The notes under the pieces: generated by a model
Seen by the model: the letters and a program-made list of their open reading frames with translations, nothing else
The model's database searches: none
Told to the model about the DNA's origin: nothing
Position numbers and translations under genes: made by a program
Source: Bacilli bacterium
Lineage (GTDB): Bacteria > Bacillota_I > Bacilli_A > RF39 > UBA660
Length of the DNA stretch: 54,107 nt
Direction of reading: 5' to 3'
Assembly: GCA_017484205.1 (NCBI GenBank)
Contig: JAFUTO010000016.1
Coordinates: 1 to 54,107, forward strand
Shown here: positions 47,982 to 54,107 of the stretch, piece after piece
Position numbering within the stretch: position 1 is the stretch's first letter
Layout: each line of letters starts with the position of its first letter

Positions 47982-49253
47982 ATGTTTGTAGATGAAGTAA
48001 CTGCTGAATTATATGCTGGTAACGGTGGAGACGGTTGCATGGCTTTTAGAAGAGAAAAATATATTGAAATGGGTGGACCATTCGGTGGTAATGGCGGACA
48101 TGGTGCTAATATTGTTTTTAAAGTCGATGAAGGATTGAATACATTGCTTGATTTAAAGTATAAACGTATTATTAAAGGTGACAAAGGTGAAAATGGTAAA
48201 GGCTCTGGTAAACATGGTAAAAATGCAGAAGATATAGTTATCAAAGTACCTCCTGGTACAGTTGTAACAGATCTATCTACAAATGAAGTAATCGCTGATC
48301 TAACACAAAATGGAAGTGAATCTATTATTGCTCATGGTGGACGTGGTGGACGTGGTAATATTGCTTTAGCGACACGTAGTAATTTATGTCCATCATATGC
48401 TGAAGGTGGAGAACCAGGTGAAGCTAAAAAAATTAAAATTGAATTAAAATTACTTGCTGATGTAGGTTTAGTTGGACTACCTTCTGTAGGTAAAAGTACA
48501 ATTATATCAATGATTTCAGCATCTAAGCCTAAAATAGCAGCATATCATTTTACAACATTAGTACCTAATTTAGGTGTTGTAAGAGCAAGTAAAAATAGAA
48601 GTTTTGTTGTAGCTGATTTACCCGGATTAATTGAAGGAGCAAGTCTTGGTGAAGGATTAGGAGATAAATTCTTAAGACATATTGAAAGAACTAGAGTAAT
48701 CGCGCATATCATTGATATGTCTGGTTATGAAGGAAGAGATCCTTATAAAGATTATTTAACAATTAGAAAAGAATTAGGAGATTTTAATAAAAAAATCTTA
48801 GATAAACCAGAAATAATAGTAGCTAATAAAATGGATATGCCAGGTGCTGATAAAAATTTAGAAGCATTTAAAAAACAAGTTAATGTTCCTGTATATCCAG
48901 TAGAGGCTATTTCTAATAAAGGACTTAATGAAGTTATAAATAAACTTGCAGATATGCTAGATACAATAAAAAAAGAACCTTTATATGATATTAAGGATAT
49001 TAAAACACATGTATTATATAAATATGAAGAAGAAGTTCCTTTTATAATAACTAAAGAAAATGATGGCTTTAGAGTATCTGGTGAGAAGGTAGAAAAACTA
49101 CTTAAAATGACTAGATTTAGAACTGATGAATCTGCTCTTCGTTTTGCAAGACAACTTAAAAATATGGGCGTTGATGATAAACTTAAAGAAATGGGTGCAG
49201 TTGAAGGCGACACAATAAAGATATTAGACTTTGAATTTGAATATAAAGACTAA
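47982..49253 (+). CDS. obgE: Obg GTPase
   Basis: Essential ribosome-associated GTPase, also linked to the stress response and sporulation entry. The 423-aa protein has the glycine-rich Obg fold (AELYAGNGGDGCMAFRREKY, GGPFGGNGGHGANI), the G domain with G1 GLPSVGKST (165-173), G3 DLPGLIEGAS and G4 NKMD, and the C-terminal OCT domain present in Gram-positive Obg (FRVSGEKVEKLLKMTRF). ATG 47982 with SD GAGGTGAT; TATAAT near 47954-47959. Confidence 0.97.
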   Translation: MFVDEVTAELYAGNGGDGCMAFRREKYIEMGGPFGGNGGHGANIVFKVDEGLNTLLDLKYKRIIKGDKGENGKGSGKHGKNAEDIVIKVPPGTVVTDLSTNEVIADLTQNGSESIIAHGGRGGRGNIALATRSNLCPSYAEGGEPGEAKKIKIELKLLADVGLVGLPSVGKSTIISMISASKPKIAAYHFTTLVPNLGVVRASKNRSFVVADLPGLIEGASLGEGLGDKFLRHIERTRVIAHIIDMSGYEGRDPYKDYLTIRKELGDFNKKILDKPEIIVANKMDMPGADKNLEAFKKQVNVPVYPVEAISNKGLNEVINKLADMLDTIKKEPLYDIKDIKTHVLYKYEEEVPFIITKENDGFRVSGEKVEKLLKMTRFRTDESALRFARQLKNMGVDDKLKEMGAVEGDTIKILDFEFEYKD

Positions 49254-49264
49254 TGTCTTTTTTT
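49245..49264 (+). terminator. Terminator after obgE
   Basis: AAAGAC (49245-49250) pairs with GTCTTT (49255-49260) around TAAT, then T. It spans the stop codon. Confidence 0.78.
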
Positions 49265-49318
49265 GTTTGACAAATTATATATTTTTGGTAGAATATGTAT
49301 TTGTGAAGAAGGGGTATT

Positions 49319-50263
49319 ATGAGTAAAATTACTGATAAGGTATGGGGAAATATTAATTATAATACATATTTAATTATTAAGAATAGTTGTTCAATTATAT
49401 TTCCTATTTCTGCCTTGGGATCTTGTGTTAGTAAAAATGATGTATGTTTTTTATTCAATAATTTATTTTTTTGCTTATATAGTTATCTTATGGTTGGTAA
49501 AATTGAAAATAAGACAAAAGATGTTAATGAAGTTAAAAGATTATATGATATTTTTATTGAAAACTATAATGAATTAAATAAAATGTTTGAATTAGAAAAC
49601 CCTTTAGAAATATTTAATTTATTTAATAATTTACTATATAATGGTTATCTATCTAAGAACAAGGTATTTAATTCAAGTGGAGAAGATGTAAGAGATATTA
49701 ATATTATATCAGGTGCTAATATAAATATGGGTATTGGTGTATGTAGACATATATCAGCTATGTTAACTGATATTTTAAATAATTATGGAATAGAATCTGA
49801 TAATTTAATAGGTATTTTAAAACTGCTTCCTGCTGATATTATATTTAAGAATTTTATTAAAAGTATGAGTGATATATATAATCCTAGTATTGATTATAAC
49901 TTAAGTGATAACATACCAACTCCAAAAGGACATGCAAATCATATGATTACATGTGCTAAACAAGGTGATTATTATTATTTTTTAGATGGAATGCAAAAGA
50001 TGACATATCATATATCAGATAGTGATAACAAAATACTAATTAATGATTATGTTGTTATGAAGATGAAAGATAGAAAATATAAGATTAATAAGTATACTGA
50101 AGGATTAATTGCATTATCAATTGATGAAGAAGAAAAAATATTTAATAAAACGGATATGATATTTGAACAAAATAAGGATGTTTTTGAAAAGTTTTATGAT
50201 AATAATAAAGAAATATATGAAGATATAACTGATAAAATGTTAAGAATGAGTAAGAGGAATTAA
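49319..50263 (+). CDS. Transglutaminase-like cysteine enzyme, function unknown
   Basis: A 314-aa protein without a signal peptide. A Cys-His-Asp arrangement of transglutaminase/papain-like type is visible: MGIGVCRHISAMLTDIL with Cys142 at the start of a helix, GHANHMITC with His208, and YYYFLDGM with Asp223, in the spacing common to this superfamily. The N-terminal 130 residues are helical, and the C-terminus is charged and helical. No close family comes to mind. It is a single-gene unit with SD GAAGGGG and a good terminator. Protease, peptide-modifying or inactive binding roles are all open. Confidence 0.72.
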   Translation: MSKITDKVWGNINYNTYLIIKNSCSIIFPISALGSCVSKNDVCFLFNNLFFCLYSYLMVGKIENKTKDVNEVKRLYDIFIENYNELNKMFELENPLEIFNLFNNLLYNGYLSKNKVFNSSGEDVRDINIISGANINMGIGVCRHISAMLTDILNNYGIESDNLIGILKLLPADIIFKNFIKSMSDIYNPSIDYNLSDNIPTPKGHANHMITCAKQGDYYYFLDGMQKMTYHISDSDNKILINDYVVMKMKDRKYKINKYTEGLIALSIDEEEKIFNKTDMIFEQNKDVFEKFYDNNKEIYEDITDKMLRMSKRN

Positions 50264-50295
50264 AGTAACATTAATAGTGTTACTTTTTCTTTTTA
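50262..50295 (+). terminator. Terminator before ftsK
   Basis: AAAGTAACA (50262-50270) pairs perfectly with TGTTACTTT (50278-50286) around a 7-nt loop, then T/C/T. Confidence 0.88.
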
Positions 50296-50343
50296 TTTAT
50301 CACAAAAGTATGTTATAATGTTTATATACTAGGAAGTGATAAT

Positions 50344-52641
50344 ATGGCAAAAAGAAAATAGAGAAAAGAAAAAAAGATAAGTGAATCTTTTGTAACAGAA
50401 TTAAAAGGAATATTATTAGTATTAATCGCGATTATAGGATTTTTAGGTATAGATAATGGTTTTGGTATAGCAGGTAAAGTTGTATCTGGATTTGCAACAT
50501 TTTTAACAGGTTCACTTTATTTAATTCCAATTGTTTTATGTTTTATAATTGGTGGATATATTATTATTAAAAGGGAAGAACCTAATTATTTTACATCAAG
50601 AATGATTGGATTAACGGTACTTGTAATTGGTATATTAGTATTATGCCACTTACCATATATTCAAGATATTAAAGAAGTAGGATTTTTTGAAGTTGTAGAA
50701 AGAACTATAGAAGAAATTATGGCATCTATCAATAATTTAAAAGATGTTACTGGTGGTGGAATAATAGGTGCAATATTTGCAGGTTTATTTGCTTTATTGT
50801 TTGATTTTAATGGTACTAAAATAGTAGCGGTTGTATTTATTGTATGTGGTACTATTATGTTTACAGGTATAACTATATTTGATATAGTTCAAAGTATTAA
50901 AGAAGGTGCTCATAAAGGATTAGAAGAATTATCTAAAATGGGTAAAAGAGAAAGAGAAAAAATAGAAAAAGCTAGAGCAGTAGCTGACAAGTATGAGGAA
51001 GTTACTACTGTTCCTATAACTAATAGTCATGATGAGATAGAAGATGTGGAAGAAAAAGAAGAACCTAGTGATAAGATAGTAATTACTAGTTTAAATGATT
51101 TAACTAAAATTGATAGTAAAGAAGATATAAAAGCAAAAGATGATATCGATATAGATGTATTTGATTCTGAGGCTGAAGAAGGTGAATATGTTCTTCCTCC
51201 AATGAATTTATTAAATAAACCTAAATCATCTAAAGTTAATCAAGATAAAGATGTTCAAGAAACAGCTAAACTATTGATTGCTGCTTTAAACGATTTTGGT
51301 GTACCAGGGTGTCATATTGTAGCTGCACATATAGGTCCGGCTGTTACACAATATGAATTAGAAATTAAATCAGGAACAAAATTAACAGCTGTAACAAGCT
51401 TGAACAAAGAATTAGCCTTAGCTCTAGCTGCTAAAGATATACGTATAGAAGCACCGATTCCTGGTAAAAGAACAATAGGTATAGAAGTTCCAAATAAAGA
51501 AGCTACTTCTGTTTGTGTAAGAGAAGTATTAGATAGAGTACCTGCAAATATGAATGGTAGTAAGCTACTTACTGTTTTAGGTAAAGATATAATGGGTGAA
51601 CCTAAATGGATGGAAATTAATAAAACACCTCACTTATTAGTTGCGGGTTCTACTGGTTCTGGTAAGTCTGTATGCATTAATAGTATTATTGTATCTATAC
51701 TTATGAGAAGTAAACCAGATGAAGTTAAATTAGTTATGGTTGATCCTAAAAAAGTAGAACTTTCTATGTATAATGGTGTACCACATCTATTATGCCCGGT
51801 TGTTACAAACGCGAAAAAGGCAAATGATACTTTAAAGAAAATTGTTCAAGAAATGGAAAATAGATATGATGAGTTTGAAAGAACTGGTACAAAAAATATA
51901 GCTGGTTATAATGATTTAGTTGAATCTAAAAATAATGACGGAATGCCTGGCGAAAAGATGAGAAAGATGCCATTTATTGTAGTTATTATAGATGAATTAG
52001 CTGATTTAATGTTAGTTGCAGCTAAAGAAGTAGAAGATTCTATTATGCGTATAACTCAAATGGCAAGAGCTGCAGGTATTCACTTAATAGTTGCAACTCA
52101 AAGACCTTCTACAGATGTAATTACTGGTGTAGTTAAAGCGAATATTCCATCAAGAATATCATTTGCAGTATCATCCGGAATTGATTCAAGAACAATATTA
52201 GATACAGTAGGTGCTGAAAAATTACTAGGTAAAGGTGATATGTTATATTTACCACAAGGAGAGAATGCTCCTACTAGAATTCAAGGTACATTTATAACTG
52301 ATAATGAGATAAAAGCTGTTGTTGATTATGTATGCAAGCAACAAAAAGCTAGATATGATGCTAGATTTGAACATGCAGGTGAAGAAGATGCTACAACAAT
52401 GGTTGATGGAGATGTCAGCGCTGATACACAAGATCCAATGTATAAACAAATTGTTGAATTTGTAGTAACTAGTGGTAAAGCATCCGCATCGTTACTTCAA
52501 AGAAGATTCCATATTGGTTATAATAGAGCTGCATCTTATATTGATTTATTGGAAGAAAGAGGTATAATTGGACCACAAAATGGTTCTAAACCTCGTGAGG
52601 TAATTTATAAATTAGATTCGAATGTTGATGAAGAAGAGTAA
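50344..52641 (+). CDS. ftsK: FtsK/SpoIIIE DNA translocase with an in-frame amber codon at codon 6
   Basis: Hexameric DNA pump at the septum. From ATG 50344 the frame reads MAKRK, then TAG (50359-50361), then continues open to 52641 (766 codons). The part after the stop gives a normal FtsK: four membrane segments (about 25-45, 55-75, 85-105, 130-160), a Lys/Glu-rich linker, and the motor with LLVAGSTGSGKSVCIN (Walker A), FIVVIIDELADLMLVA (Walker B) and ATQRPSTDVITG. The C-terminal gamma winged helix has SASLLQRRFHIGYNRAASYID. SD GGAAGTGAT and TGT-TATAAT (50311-50319) fit the ATG at 50344. Without read-through, the first usual start would be ATG 50602, which removes the first two membrane helices. 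A CAG-to-TAG change or a sequencing error is the simplest cause. Confidence 0.85.
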
Positions 52642-52653
52642 TTTACTCTTTTT
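52634..52653 (+). terminator. Terminator after ftsK
   Basis: AAGAGTA (52634-52640) pairs with TACTCTT (52644-52650) around ATT, then T. It spans the stop codon. Confidence 0.75.
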
Positions 52654-52699
52654 CTTTATCAAAAAATAATGTATAATATTAATATAGGTGGTAGGTAGT

Positions 52700-53467
52700 A
52701 TGAAGAAGAAAAATGTGGTTTTATGTGTTTGTGTGATATTATTAATATTCTTTATAGTTACTTTAGTTTTTTCGAAAAAATATAAAGTAAGAAATTTTGA
52801 TGATTACAGTATTATTGATTTAAATAGAGGTATTAAAAGTACATATTTGTTATTCGAAGATAAAGATTACTATTACTATATAAAAGGTAATCCTTTTAAC
52901 ATGTATTATGTTACTGGGGCCACTGATTTAATTGATGATGAAACATATAATGATATAAAAAATGGTAAGTATAATGATAAGGATTCTAAATGTGTGACTA
53001 TAAATAGTAATTTCAGATGCTATTATATTACTAATTTAGTTAAGCATGTTTATATGAATTTATCTTTGCCTGAAAATATTGAAAATATATATAAAATTAC
53101 TAAAAAAGAAAGAAAAGATGTTTCACTTAATATGACTGATTATGAATTAGGTGAAACATATAATGGTAGATATGAATATTATAAAGATTATAATGGAAGA
53201 AAATTATTTATTAAAGGATATAATGATTATAAGGTTATGAACATTAATAAGTATTATAAACTTAGTATATTATTAGAAAATAATAATATATCGTTAGATG
53301 ATTTATACACTTCTATGAGATATGGAGAATATAGTGTTACTCCTTATTACGAAGTGTATAATGATACAAATATAGACTGTTTACTTTATAAAAATGCTGA
53401 AATGAAAATATGTAGATATTTTGATAATAATGAATTATATTATGAAATAGAAAAGTATCGCGATTGA
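52700..53467 (+). CDS. Membrane-anchored protein of unknown function
   Basis: A 255-aa protein with one N-terminal hydrophobic segment (about 7-26; Cys residues are present but no clear lipobox follows) and an extracellular domain very rich in Tyr, Asn, Asp and Lys. Two Cys pairs in the domain (around DSKCVTINSNFRCYY and NIDCLLYKNAEMKICRYF) could form disulfides. I do not recognise the fold. ATG 52700 is chosen; the GTG 12 nt earlier overlaps the AGGTGGTAGG SD region. Confidence 0.72.
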   Translation: MKKKNVVLCVCVILLIFFIVTLVFSKKYKVRNFDDYSIIDLNRGIKSTYLLFEDKDYYYYIKGNPFNMYYVTGATDLIDDETYNDIKNGKYNDKDSKCVTINSNFRCYYITNLVKHVYMNLSLPENIENIYKITKKERKDVSLNMTDYELGETYNGRYEYYKDYNGRKLFIKGYNDYKVMNINKYYKLSILLENNNISLDDLYTSMRYGEYSVTPYYEVYNDTNIDCLLYKNAEMKICRYFDNNELYYEIEKYRD

Positions 53468-53492
53468 TTTTTAAAAATAAATATTATATAAT
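53464..53492 (+). promoter_or_regulatory. Promoter of the plus-strand antisense RNA
   Basis: TTGATT (53464-53469), 17-nt spacer, TATAAT (53487-53492). Predicted start near 53499. The -35 overlaps the stop codon region of the upstream gene. Confidence 0.75.
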
Positions 53493-53515
53493 GTATGTAG
53501 ATGCAAGAAATTGCA

Positions 53516-53558
53516 TAAAATAAAAAGGAGTTACTTGACTTGCTTACGTTAGGTAACT
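53516..53558 (-). terminator. Terminator of the minus-strand peptide mRNA
   Basis: On the minus strand AGTTAC and GTAACT (plus coordinates 53553-53558 and 53529-53534) close a hairpin that is followed by TCCTTTTTATTTT. Confidence 0.5.
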
Positions 53559-53574
53559 GCCTTAGTTAAGATAT

Positions 53575-53611
53575 GCCTAACCGTTTATGTTAAATGATTA
53601 GGCCTTTTCTT
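53575..53611 (+). terminator. Terminator of the plus-strand antisense RNA
   Basis: GCCTAACC (53575-53582) pairs with GATTAGGC (53596-53603, one G-U), followed by CTTTTCTT. Confidence 0.75.
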
Positions 53612-53684
53612 ATACGATTAACAATATAATTATTATTAAAAGTAAAGTGATAATTAATTTTAGAAAGTAATTTTCTCTCTTCAT
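53610..53684 (-). CDS. 24-aa hydrophobic peptide, candidate type I toxin
   Basis: Too short for ordinary gene calling. On the minus strand an AAAGGGGG SD stands 9 nt before an ATG (53684) that opens 24 codons ending in TAA. The peptide starts MKRENYF and continues with an unbroken hydrophobic helix of Leu, Ile, Thr and Val, interrupted by a single Lys near its start. This is the size and form of the membrane-damaging toxins of the Fst/Ldr superfamily. A TTGACA box lies upstream on the minus strand (plus 53780-53785) with TATA-rich -10 candidates. The convergent plus-strand RNA overlaps its 3' end. Function is inferred from arrangement, not from a named family match. Confidence 0.62.
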   Translation of the reverse strand: MKRENYFLKLIITLLLIIIILLIV

Positions 53685-53699
53685 AATATCAAGCCCCCT

Positions 53700-53944
53700 T
53701 TCATCTAAGAAAAGTAGGCAAGTACCTAACAGTCTTTCACTCCAAAAATATTATATAGATATATATGTAATAAAACAAATGTCAAATATTTAAAATTGGA
53801 TATAGAAATATATTCAATTTTTTATTTATATAGCTAATTTAATAAAATTGGCTATCAAAATTAATCCATTTTTGTAAAATTGAGGTTTAAATATATATCA
53901 GTTTAGAAAAATGTCATAATTTGTAAAAAAAGTTTTAAAATATC
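53700..53944. other. Intergenic stretch upstream of the final pilin gene
   Basis: From about 53700 to 53790 it holds the leader and promoter of the minus-strand peptide gene. From 53790 to 53944 it is A/T-rich sequence with no ORF, repeat or clear hairpin that I can support. Confidence 0.6.
53780..53785 (-). promoter_or_regulatory. -35 box of the minus-strand peptide gene
   Basis: Exact TTGACA on the minus strand. A TATATC or TATATA follows at 14-16 nt; the -10 cannot be fixed because the region is a run of TA repeats. Confidence 0.5.
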
Positions 53945-53974
53945 TTGATTAATATGCTCGGATAGTGGTATAAT
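53945..53974 (+). promoter_or_regulatory. Promoter of the final pilin-like gene
   Basis: TTGATT (53945-53950), 18-nt spacer, TATAAT (53969-53974) with extended TGG. Confidence 0.75.
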
Positions 53975-54000
53975 AAATATATAGAATAGAGGAGTGTAAT

Positions 54001-54107
54001 ATGAAGAAAAAAGGATTTACATTAATTGAATTATTAGCCGTAATAGTAATATTAGCAATAATAGCATTAATAATAGTACCAGTAGTAGCAAACATAATAG
54101 AAAGTGC
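54001..54107 (+). CDS. Type IV pilin-like protein, 5' part only
   Basis: The first 35 codons before the window edge. The class III signal KKKGFTLIELLAVIVILAII is clear, with cleavage after Gly5 and Glu at mature position 5. It is a close relative of the signal in the protein at 47046. SD GAGGAGTG. The function of the mature part is out of sight. Confidence 0.85.
   Translation, partial: MKKKGFTLIELLAVIVILAIIALIIVPVVANIIES

Larger units (their letters stand above)
53499..53611 (+). ncRNA. Candidate type I antitoxin RNA, antisense to the 24-aa peptide mRNA
   Basis: About 113 nt between a consensus promoter and a terminator. It starts with a hairpin, ATGCAA (53501-53506) and TTGCAT with a GAAA loop, the form of a stabilising 5' hairpin in Fst-type RNAII. 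It ends in a terminator whose T tract overlaps the last codons and stop of the minus-strand peptide gene. It has no convincing ORF of its own. The minus-strand transcript would run through this whole region, so the two RNAs are complementary over their 3' parts. Confidence 0.62.

Noticed and set aside
50344-52641. Reassigned TAG codon (recoded genome) as explanation of the ftsK amber
   Set aside because: murB, ftsA, the SDR gene, toxin 2 and others end in TAG at the expected C-termini, so TAG is a normal stop here.
1-54107. tRNA or rRNA genes, insertion sequences, integrase or attachment sites
   Set aside because: None could be found by eye; in particular no transposase or integrase frame is present despite the island-like content.

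Overview
The window is a very AT-rich stretch of a low-GC Bacillota (Firmicutes) chromosome. The evidence is a cell-division block of Gram-positive type, endospore sigma factors (SpoIIGA, SigE, SigG) with a YlmC/YmxH-type protein, teichoic-acid-type and LCP envelope genes, and no outer-membrane genes. Composition and gene style resemble uncultured gut Bacillota, but no 16S or other decisive marker is present, so the genus stays open. Stops are TAA, TAG and TGA (standard bacterial code).

Layout. 1-7.5 kb: tail of a secreted/pseudopilin-type protein, then murG-murB-divIB-(small unknown gene)-ftsA-ftsZ. 6.7-8.1 kb: spoIIGA-sigE. 8.2-36.6 kb: an accessory island lying between sigE and sigG, genes that are adjacent in Bacillus and Clostridium. 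The island holds a small helical protein; two tandem type III toxin-antitoxin loci (ToxIN/AbiQ family), each with its own promoter, repeat-RNA antitoxin, attenuating terminator and ToxN-like toxin; a glycosyltransferase; an AAA/DUF4143 ATPase with a membrane protein; and a 20-kb surface-polysaccharide locus. That locus runs: priming sugar transferase, gmd, an fcl-glycosyltransferase chimera, Wzy, hexapeptide acyltransferase, GTs, pyruvyl-transferase family, Wzx, SDR, TPP enzyme, acyltransferase-3, MBOAT, SGNH protein, sulfatase/LtaS-like enzyme, a YidC-TagB/F fusion and a small YIDP membrane protein. VanZ-like, ORF6N-ORF6N-PLD and LCP-ligase genes close the island. 36.7-38.5 kb: sigG, an orphan structured RNA, a frameshifted nuclease-like gene on the minus strand, and ylmC. 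38.5-40.9 kb: a compact flavin-based extracellular electron-transfer-type operon (ApbE, EetA-like, EetB-like, flavinylated lipoprotein). 41-52.6 kb: housekeeping genes (lspA, rluD-like, rhomboid gluP-like, DUF421, spoVB-like, obgE, ftsK) with several unknowns. 53.5-53.8 kb: a convergent pair of a 24-aa hydrophobic peptide gene and an antisense RNA, a likely type I toxin-antitoxin locus. The window ends in the N-terminus of a pseudopilin.

How the genes work together. The core genes build and divide the cell wall and commit the cell to sporulation. The island adds a surface polymer: sugar-nucleotide supply, priming, GTs, Wzy/Wzx, O-acylation, glycerol-phosphate-type decoration and LCP attachment. 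It also adds phage-defence or stabilisation elements (two type III TA loci; ORF6N and BECR-like nuclease genes suggest phage ancestry).

Most notable: every repeat unit of both type III antitoxin arrays, including a divergent first unit in array 1 that looks like array 2, can be drawn as the same H-type pseudoknot with compensating base changes. Other standouts are the YidC-glycerophosphotransferase fusion, the fcl-GT chimera, an in-frame amber codon at codon 6 of ftsK, the candidate type I TA locus, and a recurrent promoter-SD cassette that places the predicted transcription start almost on the Shine-Dalgarno sequence.
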